Positions 1-13,055 of a stretch of 64,000 bases of DNA are shown here, one piece after another. The position numbers and the translations under genes are program-made. Positions within the stretch are counted from its first letter, which is position 1, and the number at the start of each line of letters is the position of its first letter. The notes under the pieces are model-generated. The model was not told where the DNA came from. It ran no database searches and saw nothing but the letters and a program-made list of their open reading frames with translations. The stretch is from Nothopassalora personata (lineage: Eukaryota > Ascomycota > Dothideomycetes > Mycosphaerellales > Mycosphaerellaceae), in contig CM066292.1 in the NCBI GenBank assembly GCA_033816765.1, forward strand, positions 1,612,001 to 1,676,000, read 5' to 3'.

Positions 1-2960
1 CTTAGAAGCGGCGGCTCCTATCTTATTCGTAAAGAAGCCCGGGGAAGGACTTAGGTTCTACTACGATTATAGAGCATTAAACTCGATTACTAAGTAGGAC
101 CGTTATCCGCTACTATTAATCCCGGAAACTATTTGGAACCTAACGGGCGCTAGATAGATTACGAAGGTTAACGTTGTTACCGCATTCTATTACCTCCGGA
201 TAGCTCGAGGCGAAGAGTATAAGACGGCTTTTCGAACTAGATTCGGTCTATAGGAGTAGCTAGTATACCCGTTTAGTTTGTCCGGGGCCCCTATAACATT
301 CTAGCGGTATATTAACACTTTATTACGGGACTACCTAGACGACTTTACCTCGGCCTACGCTAACGACGTCGTTATTTACTCCGACGGAATAAAAGAGGAC
401 TGTTTCTAGAAGGTTCGCATTGTACTCTAGAAGCTTTAGGACGGAGGCCTATCCCTAGATCTAGGGAAGTGTAAGTTCGTATAGAAGAAGGTTAAGTACC
501 TTAGGTTTATTATATATACCGACGGTAGAGGAGTAGGACCCGACCCCGAGAAGGTAGTAGTAGTAAAGGACTAGAAGGCACTAGTTACCTAGAAGGAAGT
601 GCGGCGTTTCTTAGGCTTCGCGAACTACTACCGGATATTTATTCTAAACTATTTAAAACTCGCCGAGCCCTTAACGTCGCTAACCGGTAAGAATAAGGTG
701 TTTTCCTAGGGAGATTGTTAGGCTAATGCGTTTAAGGCCCTAAAGGATAAGTACTATAAAGCACTAGTTTTAGCCTACTAGAACCCAGAGCTCCCTACCT
801 TTTTAGAGACGGACTATAGCGGCTTTACCCTTAGAGGCGCCCTCCTATAAGAAAAGAACGGAGTCGTAAAACTAGTAGGATTCTACTCGAAGAAGCTTAA
901 TAAGGCTAAGATTAACTACGACATTTACGATAAGGAGATACTCGCGGTAGTGTCTTATCTTAAGGAATAGGCTCCCGAGTTAAAAACATATAGGCCCTTT
1001 ATAATCTAGACGGACTATAGGAACCTAGAATACTTTATAATAAAGAGATAGCTTTCCGAACGGTAGATCCGGTAGGTTAAGGAAGTTGTAAAATTCTAGT
1101 CTTTACTAGTATATAGGCCGGGTACCGAGGCGATTATACCGGACGCCCTTTCTCGAAGGGAGTAGGACACGCTTAGGTAGGACAATAAGTTATTACGGTA
1201 TCGTAGGTTTCTTAAACCGGATATCGTAAAGAATTAGCCGGGCTTAAAGGGGGGAAGTAAGGTAGTAGTAGACGCTAGCTCTACTATAAAGGTTTCGTTA
1301 GTACGAATCTTAGCTACGTAGTTCGAAGGACTATCCGCCTTAGAAGAGGCGGATTTACCGGGCGCACTATTAGGACCCTTCTAAGACTAAGAGCTAAACG
1401 ACCTCTAGGAAAGAACTATCGAGAAGGACAGCACGTTCTAAGCGGTATACCGCGCGATTAAGGTAGGAGCGCGTTTACTTCCTAGCGAGGTAAAACTTAA
1501 GGTATAAGTAGGTAACTATAGCATCGACCGTAACGGGTATCTTCGCTACCGCGGTAGGATTTAGGTGCCTAGAGCTCCTAGGTTACGGAGTCCGACTATA
1601 AGGAGGGGGATATAGCGATCCTATAGAACGACACCCTTCGAACTAAGCTAATCTAATCGGTGCACAACCGGTGTACGGCTACCCTACCCGAGACTCTATA
1701 GTATCGATACTAAGTCGTAACTTCTACTAGCCCCTATAGTCTAAGTACGTAAGGCAGTTTTTAAGGAACTATAACTACTACGGTAGGAATAAGGTATAGA
1801 GGGAATAAAAACACGGCCTCCTATAACCCTTACCGGTCCCCGACCGATTCTTCTAGGAGATCCCGATAGATTTTATAACGGACATGCCCGAGTCGTAAGG
1901 GAACACTTGCCTCTAGGTAATTAAGGATCGACTAAGTAAGACCGTCGTTTTAGAAGCGATGTCTACTATAAAGGCCGAGGACTACGCCGAAAGGTTCTTA
2001 GACTACTAGGTAAGATACTATAGCCTACCTTAAGCTATTACGAGTAACCGGGGTACTAACTAGACTAGCACCTTCTAGAGGACCTTCTATCGTTTAACCG
2101 GTGTAAAATAGAGGCTTAGCTCCACTTACTACCTATAAACCGACGGAGGCCCGGAACGATTAAACTATAAAGTCTAGGCTTACCTTCGTAACTACATTAA
2201 CTATAAGTAGTCTAACTAGAAACGCTAGCTCCCTACGGTATAACTTGCTCTGAACGCGCGGTGTTACGCTAGGCTAGGAATAAGCCCCTTCTTTACGGTA
2301 TACGGATACGAGGTACTATTACCCGTTTAGTTATAACCGGATCTAGAGACGTCTTAGTTAGACGCCGCGTAACGGGTAACGCTATTCGTAGAAAGGATGT
2401 AAAAGATTACGGACCTATATTAGGCGAGTATAGCAGAAGCCGCCTAAAAATAGGAGGACTACGCTAACCGGGATAGGAAGCCCGTACTAATCTATCGTAT
2501 AGGCGACAAAGTTTAGCTAGATCTACGTAACTATATTACTACACGACTAAAGAAGAGTATCGACTATAGACACGCGAAGTATACGGTAGTAGAAGTAATC
2601 TTACCGTTGTCTATACGCTTATCTAGGATCCCCGACGGGATCTACCCGGTCTTCTATCCTAACTTACTACGACCTATAAGCTAAGACCCCTTACCTAGAT
2701 AGGAGATCGATAATAAACAGCCGGACCCTATGATAATTAAGTCTTACGAAGAGTAGTAGGTAGAAGAGATCCTTTACGCTAGAACTAAGGTTAGAGGTAG
2801 AGGCCGAGTACGCAAAGTCCTAGTAAAATAGACCGGATACTATAAGCCTATATAGGAACTATTAGGGTACCTCGCGGACATAGTAGCCGGGGACAACTTT
2901 AAGAGGAAATATAGTAACCTAATAACGTATCACGGACTAAAGGAGGCATAGGATACGAAA
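1..2960 (+). pseudogene. RIP-degraded Ty3/gypsy chromovirus pol remnant
   Basis: This is the 3' two thirds of a chromovirus polyprotein, cut off by the window edge. Read on the plus strand, the order is reverse transcriptase ([10 protein letters not shown] near 67; a catalytic box read as AYANDVVIYSD near 355, where YxDD has become an N), RNase H (ETDYSGF near 806), integrase core (IDFITDMPES near 1866) and a C-terminal chromodomain (VEEILYAR... near 2755, then a RGRGR stretch and KxTGY near 2830). All frames are full of TAG/TAA where the family has Trp or Gln, as expected from RIP (C to T at CpA on either strand). No intact ORF remains. The element runs on the plus strand, so its 5' LTR and gag lie upstream of the window. 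The identity as a chromovirus is secure; the exact 3' end is not. Confidence 0.85.
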
Positions 2961-4640
2961 AGAAGGGGGAAACGGCGAAAAGGTAAGGATTACTAGGGAT
3001 TTAGCGTAGACATAGGCGTTTAGGAAAGGGTAGACGTTTCTTTTAGGTTAGGGAGTCTTTTTAGGAGATAGAGAGAAGTAAGAAGGCATAGGTAAGTTTA
3101 AGAACGTTTCATTTTAGCGGCGTCCGCTATAAAAGTAGCGGAGCCCGATCCCTTTCGAGATAGCTACATACTATAATAGCCCGGTCGCGGCCCGCGTAAA
3201 AGACGAGGGTGCCCGAAGGCTAGTTAGAGGAGGCCATAGCCTAACGCACGCGGCGCTAGCCTAGCTAGAGGTCGCGTAGGGCGCCCCCGGGACTAAAGAG
3301 TCGGTTAGCGATAGTTTTATAACGGGGCCCGTAGTATATACGTCTACCTAAAGGTAAGCTAGGCATTAGCTATAGTACCTATAACCTTAGCGGCGACCGT
3401 ACTAAAATAATTAGTAAGCGCGTATAAAGAGGCGGGGGCCGGGGAAACTCACTAGGAGAGTACGCTAGTACGCTAGAGAGGCTTTAAAGCCTTCTAGGCT
3501 TTAAGGACGGCGCGGAGCTTAGTACGAGCGTCGTCGCTAAAAGACCGTAAGCCGGTAGAAAAGTCGCGAAGGCCGCTAGGGAGGATACTTACGTACGGTT
3601 CTAGTTAGTAGTACGGGTCCACTTAGCGTAGGCGGCGTAGGCGAGCTCTAGCCTAGAACGAGTAGTTAGCGATAATTTTCCTTTAGGGTTCGCGTAGTAC
3701 ATATATATCCTCGCAATGCTTACGATTAGTATTATAGGCCTAGTAGGCGCGCGCGGTTACGCCCTAATAATAATTAGCGGACTCCGATAAGAATGTAGCG
3801 GAGGCCGGTACTTATATACTAGGAGACGTAGTCTACGCTAGTAGAGGCGTAGGGAACGTAGTAGATACGGCGTTAGGCTATTTTATGCTACGTTCCGGTT
3901 AGAATGCGTCGGTCTACGTAGAAATTTATTCGGACTTACTTAATAGTATTAATAGGAGATATAGTAGTAGTAGTTTCTATTTACGGCATACTATTAGTAT
4001 CTATCGGAACCCGTAGGGAGAACGTCGGCTCCCTAAGCGATAGGTATAAGATACGTAACCGTATGCCCCTAAGGCTAAAGACGCTTAGCTAGGGGGAGGG
4101 GGAGGGGCCACTTACGCTTACGGTAGGTAATAAGGAAAAGAGAGAAAGAAAAAGAAAACGAGAACCTAAAGATATATTCTAGGTTCCTATTGTTTACATA
4201 TAATAATAGCTATTGTCACTTATTAGACAATAGTAAACCTTACACTTACCTAGGCGACAATACTTCGTCTCGACGTCGGCGGGGCTAGACAATAAGGAAG
4301 AGTAGCTCGGGCACTTCCTATTAATAACGAGCCTAATAAAAACAGCTAGGACAATAGGCTCTAGGTAGGACAATAGGGAGCACCGGCGTAAATACGCATA
4401 CGGACGGTATCTATAGGGCGGAGCTAGGGCTAGAGGCGGCGAAGGTAGAAGGGGGGGGGGGGGGGTAGTATAAGGGGTGGGCCCCTATTTCTTAGCATAG
4501 GCTACGCCTATGCGTTCGGATTACTTTCCGACACCTTTTCTTCGGATAGCGTGTAACTTCCCCTTTCTTCTATATTAAACTTATTATAAACTTTATAGAA
4601 CTTTAGTGTATACGTCGTTTACCCGTAACAGTTACCCTTA
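2961..4640. other. RIPed 3' flank of the gypsy remnant; possible LTR
   Basis: No gene is recognisable. The stretch is RIPed and TA-rich. A purine-rich tract lies at about 4122-4164. A weak LTR candidate runs from TGTTTAC at 4191 to GTAACA at 4630. It has a 7-bp stem TATTGTC/GACAATA near 4210-4235 and several repeats of GACAATA between 4225 and 4375, but no matching target duplication was found. A homopolymer of 15 G lies at 4451-4465. Confidence 0.4.
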
Positions 4641-7600
4641 CTAACCGTGTTAATAAAGTATACTATACGGTACTCCTTAGTTATCTTAGGTAGGATAAGC
4701 CGATTAGATAATAGCTCTTAATAAACTATAGGTAATTAAGGTAGTATAACTACCTTAAAGAAGAGAATTGTACTAGTAGGGTAATATAGATCTATAAGCT
4801 TATAGTTATTATACTATATACTATTAGTATAGCTATACTACTAGAGTCTAGCTACTTCTATACGCGTATATAGGATTATATTTATATAAAACCTAGGGTA
4901 GTAAGTAACACCTAATAGAGTAAATAGATATCCCTATATAGTTGTATTAACGCGCCCTAACGCTATAATTAGAAAAGTAGTTGTACTAGCTTAGATCTAT
5001 AAGATAGTAAGTTGCTTAGTAATAAACTCTACACCCCACTAGTTATAATAATTAATTAAATAGGTATCTAAGCAGTTATTATACACCTAGTAATTCGTAA
5101 AGTTAAAGTCTAAGTTACTAATTAAGCTTAAGAGAACTATACAACTAGTAAACCATTTAGTATTTAAGAATAACATAAATTCTCTACTATCTATAATTAC
5201 TTAGTCTCGTTCTTTATTAGTACGACCGTTACAAATTTATACGCTAATAAGTCGTTTACTATTATTACCTAAGTAGTAGTTAATTAAATTCTTAAAGGAC
5301 TTCTTCTACTACTTATAATACTAATCCTCTAGTAGACGCTTACTTAGATTAATTACATTATATACGAATATACTAGTGTAGTAATTATCCTTAAGTTTAC
5401 CTAAAATATTCTAGTAGCTACTTAATCTACTACTATATAGTCTATCCTTACTATTATTATAGGGTCTATTACCCTTTCTACCGCGGCTATTACTACGGTT
5501 ATACTTACCCCTTTCGTAAGGGTTATACCTATCCTCTTTCTACTTAGTAGGTCCTACTCGTTCTACTAGTCCTACCTTAGTAGAGGGTTTATTAGTAAAT
5601 GTCGCGAAAATAGATTAGTACGGTAGTACAATATTGCGTATCTACTTAAGATACTACTTAGTAAGCTTAGTAAGTAATAAGTAGTCCTAGCTATACTTCT
5701 ACTTATTATATAGGTAGGCTCCTAAGCTTACTACCTACTTCTTTATAGTAAGGAGGAAGTACCAACTAAGATTATTGTATTTAGTATAGTTATAGTTAAG
5801 TATCTTACTCTATAGTACTAGCTAATCTAAATACTACTTATCTATACTTCGGGCTAAGCTCTTTTAAAGCCTAGATAGCTTAAGTATAAGTTATCTCTTT
5901 TATAGTATGTTATCTAGTCTATACTACCCCTTTCGTACTAAGTATTTAGCTCTAAGTATAGGTTTACTATATATAAGCTCTAAGCCTCGCTTAGTTATTA
6001 TCCTAATCAGGTAGGTAACTACCTTAGACTTTATAGTAGCAATGCTTTATGTCTGCTATCTATAATCTATATCTAATAGGTATAGCTTAATAAGCTCTCT
6101 ATCTATAGCCGGAGTATATAGTACATTATATACTAATTATATCTCCTTAAAGGATAGGTGTACTAGATCTATAAGTTTTTTAACCGTTAGTTAATAACGA
6201 TCTATGCATTTCGATACATTTAGAGACTTAGTATAGAGCTCTAACTAACGGTTAAATATGTTCTATTAGTTATAGCTCTTAAGGGAAATAGTGCCTACTA
6301 GTAGCACCCCGGATATGTTAGTACTAGCTATAGTAACATTAAATAGGTCCTCTAGTAGAACTTTCTACGTAGGTCTACTAGGGTAGTATACTACACTAGG
6401 GTATATAGTAGATAGAATAAGGTAATATCCTCCTAATTTAGTATATAATAATGTAAAGCCTATAAGAGTCTAATTAAACATAAGTAGTAAATTAGTAAGC
6501 GCTTATTAGGCTTATAACTATTACGTTATAGGTAGTAATTAGTAAGGTAATTATTTAGTTAAATTAGTCACTTACTTAGGCTTATATAAGCGTCCTTAGA
6601 AGGAAGAATAAGAGCGAGTTTTAATCCCTTAAAAACTGCCTTATCCTTTTTATAGAGAGATAGGTATAATACTCTAGCTACTTTCGTAGGGTCCTCCCTT
6701 AGGATCTCGCTCTTTTTCGTCCTAACTAACGTATCAGTATATAGATTACTAGTAGGTTCCCCTTAAGAATTTAATACTACTAGTAACGCTAAAGCTTCTA
6801 ATTACTTATAATAGCGTTTTGTAGGGTATTAGAAAGTATATTATAGAGCGGAAGCTAGCCTTAGGATTTGTATAGTCGTAGTAGTAAATACTAGGTATAA
6901 TAGTAGTAAGAGTAGTAAGAGTAGGTAAAATAGTAGTAATAGTAGTAGAACTTACTTCATTACTTATGCCTATCTAGAGCGCTAATTCTACTCTTATCTA
7001 TATTTAATTATAGACTCCTAGGACCGTCTATGCTACGTAATCTATTACGTAGGCGTAGATATTCTTAGAAGTGGATTTATAAGAAGTTATAACTAGAACA
7101 TTCTATTTAATTCTATAACTTAACTTCTAGAGCGCCTAGAGAGGTCTAGATTTTAATATAGTTAGAAACTAATATATTCTAACTATGTTAGGACCCGCTA
7201 GTCCGGGTCTCGCCTATTACGGCTATAGTCGAGTTACTTATAGCGTTATAAAGAAAAGTTCTAGTGTTCTACTATCTTAGGATTGTTACTAAGATAGTAA
7301 CTACTAAGAATAGTAGCTTATAGCTACTACTTAGCTAAGAGTCTTTTACTAAGTAGCTATATAAAGCTTATAAACTAATAGTAGTAAGGGCGTATAGGTA
7401 AAGAGTAAGATTTAGACGGACTTATAAAATCCCTAAAACCCCTTAGTATATAGACTCCTTTCTTCTAGGCTAGTACTCTCTTTATTCCCTTTAGGTTCTA
7501 ATTCCTCCTTAGGTTTCTAATAAGGCTAGGTAATAAAAAAGTTTCGTACTATTGTTTCTTTAAAGAGGTCTTCTAACAAGATAAAGTACTTAGCTAGCTT

Positions 7601-7689
7601 AATATAGCCTTTAGCTCTAGAGTTAATTAATAGCGAAAGCTAGGCTTAGAAATATTAGTTTATAAGGTTTAAATAGCTACTTAGTAAAG
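4641..7689. other. Unassigned RIPed repeat-like DNA
   Basis: About 3 kb of strongly RIPed sequence without an ORF above background. It reads like an old retroelement (a basic Ser/Arg/Gly-rich stretch on the minus strand near 5460-5530), but I could not match any diagnostic retrotransposon motif with confidence, so no family is assigned. Confidence 0.4.
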
Positions 7690-8480
7690 TCCTATTATCT
7701 ATGAAGTAGAAAAAACCTAATATTCTTAGTAGTTAGTTTTCCTATAAGCTATAGAGTTTTTATAGCTTAGCTATAAGTTTTCTAAGGTTCCTTATAGGCT
7801 AATAGTTTAAGGAAAACTATAGGCTAAGTTATAAAAACTCTATAGCTAACTTTAAAACCTAGAATAGTAGAATACTAGTACTATTATCTATATTAGAAGT
7901 TTTCCTATTAGCTATAGAGTTTTTATAGCTTAGCTGTAAGTTTCCTAGGGTACTTAATATACTATTAGTTTAAGGAAAACTATAGGTTAAGTTATAAAAA
8001 CTTCTAGTCTTCTTTTAAAACCTAAGACAGTAGAATACTAGTACTATTATCTCTATTAGAGGTTTTAATTTTAGTTATAGAGTTTTATAACTTAGTATAC
8101 AATTCTCTAATTTAGAGTTATATTATTAATAGAAGAAAAAATATAGAGTAAGTTCTAAAGACTTCTACTCTAATACTAAAGCTTATACTTTTTAAGTAGT
8201 ACTAGTATTATATATATAAGAGAGTGAATTTTAAATATAGAGTCTTTATAGCCTCGCTATAGATTTTCTATAGTCTCTTATAGTACTATAGGTAAAGTTA
8301 TAAGATCTTTTAACTTAATAAGTTAACTAGATAATAATAGAAAAATAGTATTATTATCTCTATTATAGGCTTTAGTATAAGCTATAAAGTTATTATCTAC
8401 TAGCTAAAATTTTTAATAACTATATATAAACTAAGTAATAGAAGAAAACTATAGACTAAGTTATATAAACTATAAAACTA
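7690..8480. repeat. Subtelomeric tandem satellite, ~160-bp unit, about 5 copies
   Basis: A block around CTATAGAGTTTTTATAGCTT recurs at about 7749, 7912, 8075, 8235 and 8391, a period of roughly 156-163 bp. The copies diverge steadily. Within the better units a forward arm (TATAGAGTTTTTATAGCTTAG) is followed by a reverse complement-like arm (AAGTTATAAAAACTCTATAG), so each unit can fold on itself. The array lies just centromere-proximal to the telomere-adjacent TLH-family gene. Confidence 0.7.
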
Positions 8481-8684
8481 AAAAGAAAATATATTATTAG
8501 AAAAAAAGAATAAATCTCTATCCTATTTATAGCTAACTTAGAGAGCTATTCTATACTTAGATTCTAGGCCTTATTTATAGACTAAGTTAAGTAAAGTTAT
8601 AATACTAAATTAGACTATATATATAGAAGTAGAAGTAAAATAATACCTTTATTATTCTAAAAGAATTATACTATAAAATATATT

Positions 8685-11600
8685 CTACTTTTTCTTAGGC
8701 CGCCCTCCTTTAGGCCCGCTTTTATTCTTCTTAGGTCGTCCTCCTTTATTCTTATTAAGATTAGAAGTACTTAAAGTATTTACATTATTATCTTCTAGAT
8801 TTAAATTAGAGTTCTCTTTACTACTATTATAACTATCTCAATTACTATAAGATCTCTTACTAGTAGAGCCCTCTTCTAATCTAGAACTAGTCGGTACTAT
8901 TAAATTAGAATTTACGTTTAGAGTATTTAAGTTCTCTTCTATTCTATTTATAGATATATTATCTGTTAAAATAGATTCTTCTACTATAGACGTCTCTTTA
9001 GAATTCGAATTAGAATTATCTTCTATAATAATAGGATTACTTTCTAGTTTATTAAATAAGTTACGATTAGTAGCTATAGTATCTAAATTACTAGTAGTAT
9101 CTTCTAAACCTCTAATATACTCTTGTATAGTAGTCCTTTTAGAAGGACTTATAGTCTCTTTATTAAATGAATCTAGTCTATTAGTAGTAAGCTCTTTACT
9201 CTTATTCTTATATCTTAAAGAACTAGGCGTAAGTCTAGAAGTAGTAGATCTATTATCTTTATTTGAACTATTAGAACTAAGATTTCCTTTAGTAGATTTA
9301 AGTATATTAGTTAAAGCTAGAGTTTCTTCCTTAGAGTTATTACTTAGATCTAAACTACTAGAGTTTATACTAGATATGTCTTCTAATTCTTCTTTAGTAT
9401 TCTCTTCTATAGTCTTAGTATTAGTATTTAGTATATCTTCTATAGATTTATCTTCTAATAGATTGAAATAATTGAAATAAAGCTTAGAGAATTCTACACT
9501 TCTAAGAGTAGTATCTCTAGTTTTATTACTAAAGTAATTAACCTTTCTAGCGTAATAGGTATTAGCTATTAAAGTAGAATGTCCGGCTATTTTATCTTCT
9601 ATATTAGTTACTCTATTAGAATCTTTATTAATAGTATACTTATTACTTCTAGGACTAAGAAGCTCTAGATTATCTACTAAGATTCTCCCTTTTATAATAT
9701 AAGTAATTAGGTGTCTATACTCTTTAATTCCTATTCCTTTACTAAAATATGTCTTTATTATCTCTTTGAATTTAGTACTTAAAGTAGGACTAGATACTAC
9801 TTTATTATAGATTTTAAAGAATAGTCTTACTTCTATAGTATTAATATTAAAGTATTTTTTCTTAGATACTCTACTAAAGGTATAATAAAGGTTATATAAT
9901 ATACTATAATTCTACTAAGTTTAATAGGTAGAAATCTAATAGTAGTAGTATCTATTATAGTAGAGTCTCTATTCTTATCTAGATTAGTAACATTAAGAGC
10001 TATTAAATTAGTTCCTTTATCTGGAAAGATATCTCTAAGAGTTCCTAAAGAAGTATTTCTAAATTCTAATAAAGTAATAGCTTTTCCTCTTAGAGGACTA
10101 CTAGATAGTAAATAGATATTTAAAGCTAAAAGTTCTAAAAACTTATAAATTCTATTAAAGTAGTTTATAATACTATCTTCTATAGTTCTTCTAGTTTTTA
10201 TCCCTTTATGAAGTAAAGAATTCTTATCTCTAAATCTTCTTATTATAGCCTCTCTTCTAGGTAATAAATATTTAGTATTAGAGATATCTTCTAAAGGAGT
10301 AGTATTGTCTTTAGCATCTAATATACTACTTGAATCTAGAGTAATTATATTACCTTCTTTATTAGAGAAGTAGATAATCTCCTTATAGAATAGATCTTCT
10401 AGAGTTTGTATACTTTCTTCTCTTCTATAAAAGTAGAGTAATTACTTATTTTATTATCTTTACTAAGAGCACTAATATAGCTTAAAGTATAAAGTCGAGT
10501 AGTATAGATTGGTCTTAATAGTAAAGAACTAATATAAGTAGTCTCTTTAAATATTATAGTATCTTTATCTTCTAAGTCTAAAATCTTACTAGAATCTAAA
10601 GTAGCTATTATAAAAAAAGTTATAATAGGGTTATTAAAACTAGAGTTTTCTCTAAAATTAATAGATAAGTCTCTAGTTAAGGTATAGTCTAGTACTTCTA
10701 AGATAACTAATTTTAAATCCTCTTTAGCTTTACTAGTATTATCTTTAAAATAAGTACTAATAGTATTAATCTTATATAGTATATCCTTTAAAGTAGAATC
10801 AATCATAGGTTTAGAGTAGTAGCTATTAGGCTCTCTATAGCGAGTATACAGGTAAACTAAAAAAGTACTAATTGGTTTAAGATAAGTCCTTCTAGTTATT
10901 AGATTTAATTCTTTAAATGCCTTTACTTCTAAAGTAGTATTATTAGGACTAAAACTATTAAGAGCCTTTCTAGTACTTAGAGATAAATCTTCTATAATAG
11001 TAAAAGTCTCTAAGCCCAAATCTAAAGTAGTATAGTAGATAAAGGCTAGTAGTTTATTCTTTATAAATCTTTTAGGGTCTATAGTAGTTAGTAAAAGCTC
11101 TATATTCTTATCTTCTAGGTACTTATAGTATCTAGTTATTCTAATATAGTAGTTCTCTTCTCTATTAATATTAGTATTAGTAGATACTTCAGATAAAGTA
11201 TCTTTAATTAACCTCTTATAAGTTTTATTATAATCCTCTAAATTAGAACTAGAGTTCTCTTCTAAACTAGTCTTATTACTAATAGAGCTATCCTTTATAA
11301 ACTTAGGTATAAATAAGATTTTCTTATTCTTACTAAAGCCTTTTAAAGTAGTAATAGGTATATCTTTTATAATATTTCTATTTAAGATATTTGTTTCTTT
11401 ATAATTATGTTTCTTATTTAAATGTATTTTAGTTTCCTTATAACTACTACTAAAGTAAAGACAAAGTTAAAATTTAAAGCCTTCTAAGTCTAAATCTATA
11501 TTAGGATAATAGTAATTATTATAAGATAGATTAGATACACTATTATAGTTTATTTCTTTATCTAAAATATTTTTATCCTTTAAAAATAGAGTAATATCTT

Positions 11601-11961
11601 CTTTAAATTCTTTAGAGTTATAGTAGCTCTTATCTTCTTTATTAGTAGGATTTCAATGATTCTATAGTAGTAGTTAGTATCTTAGTATTAGAGTTAGATT
11701 AGATTTCAGTATACTTATCTTTAAATGTTTAATTATATTGATAGGCTCTTTATTTAAAGTAGTAGAGCATTTAGAACAAATTACTAATCTGATATCTAAG
11801 TTATAGTCTAGATAGGTATCTTTAAAAGTAATAATACTATTAGGCTTAATAGCTTTAAAGGTACTTTTAGTATAAGGTTTATTTTCTTCTAGTAGTTTAT
11901 TAAACGCCTCTAGAGTATAGCTACTTATTCTATTAAGTATATTGTTTGTAGTAGACGACAT
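8685..11961 (-). pseudogene. Telomere-adjacent TLH-family protein with tyrosine-recombinase-like domain and AT-hooks
   Basis: The start chosen is ATG at 11961; the end is TAG at 8685-8687. Domains in order: a Cys-x2-Cys zinc-finger-like segment (ICSKC then HLK, about 11740-11800); a second finger-like segment ending HLNKKH near 11420, with its first cysteines lost and a stop present; a central region; then motifs matching a tyrosine recombinase: PLRG (near 10090), EYRHLITYII (about 9690-9725) and AGHSTLIANTYYAR (about 9545-9590). The tail is Ser/Asn-rich and ends in two GRPKK AT-hook cores (about 8690-8745). The homologous region of the helicase copy at 52-55 kb continues into RecQ motifs; here no helicase follows. 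Frame changes near 10415 and at a T6 run (9855-9860, A6 on the coding strand) and stops, for example near 8840, make it a pseudogene as assembled. A TACTAAC branch-site-like motif near 11667 suggests that an intron explains the stop at 11674. Confidence 0.65.
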
Positions 11962-12768
11962 TTTTAGAACAGTTTACAAAAGTATAGTAAATATCTTAAG
12001 TAATAGTCTCCGTATTATAGTAGATCCTAGAAGATATTTTAAGAAAGAGAAAAATCTTAAAGAAAGAGAGCTCTTATATAGACTATAGAGCTAGAGGTCT
12101 TACTAAGATCTTATATTATCTTCGAAGCTTCTAGAATCTTCTAGAAGATATAGAACTAAATAAGATAAAAACTACTTTAATAGTTAACTACTAGACTATA
12201 AAGTATAGACTATACTAAACTAGTAAAGTTCTAATAAAAAGAGTTTCTCAAGTAGAGATTAAGTAGGTACTAATAGTATATAGCTTCTATTCTAAGATAA
12301 AGTAATTGTTTTTAGTTTAGTAAAAGTAGATAATAAGAAGCTCTAAAACCTAACTAGTTCTCAATAACTAAACTAGTTTTAGGCAGCTAGAGAACTAAAA
12401 AGAATTAAAGTAGGTACTTATAAATAAAGTAGAGTTATTAAAGTAGTTTATAATAACTATGATAATTTAAGTAGTAAGAATTATCTAGAGAAATTAATAG
12501 TAACTAAATTAGTTACTTATAACTAATATAGTTAAAAGTATCTAAAGTAATACTATAGTATATAATATGGATTTAAGCAATACATTTATAATTTAGTATT
12601 CTAAGTAGTTAGATTACTTTGTTTAATTTTAATAGTAGAAAAGTATTATACTTATGTAAGGAAATATAAGTTATATATATAAGGTATATTATTAGAAACT
12701 AAGAGTATAATATACCAAACTCTATTAGTTAAATTAGAGATATACTATTAATTATAGTACTCTTCTAC
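11962..12768. other. Telomere-proximal spacer
   Basis: About 800 bp of AT-rich DNA between the putative start codon of the TLH-family gene and the telomere array. It would contain that gene's promoter. No ORF, repeat or RNA gene is visible. Confidence 0.6.
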
Positions 12769-12955
12769 TTAGGGTTAGGGTTAGGGTTAGGGTTAGGGTT
12801 AGGGTTAGGGTTAGGGTTAGGGTTAGGGTTAGGGTTAGGGTTAGGGTTAGGGTTAGGGTTAGGGTTAGGGTTAGGGTTAGGGTTAGGGTTAGGGTTAGGG
12901 TTAGGGTTAGGGTTAGGGTTAGGGTTAGGGTTAGGGTTAGGGTTAGGGTTAGGGT
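12769..12955 (+). repeat. Telomere repeat array (TTAGGG)n, right-hand chromosome end
   Basis: About 31 perfect TTAGGG units read 5' to 3' towards the gap, the orientation expected at the right end of a chromosome. The array stops at the first N. Confidence 0.98.
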
Positions 12956-13055
12956 NNNNNNNNNNNNNNNNNNNNNNNNNNNNNNNNNNNNNNNNNNNNN
13001 NNNNNNNNNNNNNNNNNNNNNNNNNNNNNNNNNNNNNNNNNNNNNNNNNNNNNNN
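12956..13055. other. Assembly gap of exactly 100 N
   Basis: A run of 100 N between two outward-pointing telomere arrays. A round 100 N is the usual placeholder for a gap of unknown size. The join is therefore almost certainly a scaffolding artefact. Confidence 0.98.

Noticed and set aside
4191..4630. Firm LTR for the gypsy remnant at the left edge
   Set aside because: The ends look right, but there is no matching target duplication and the partner LTR is outside the window, so it is only mentioned as possible.
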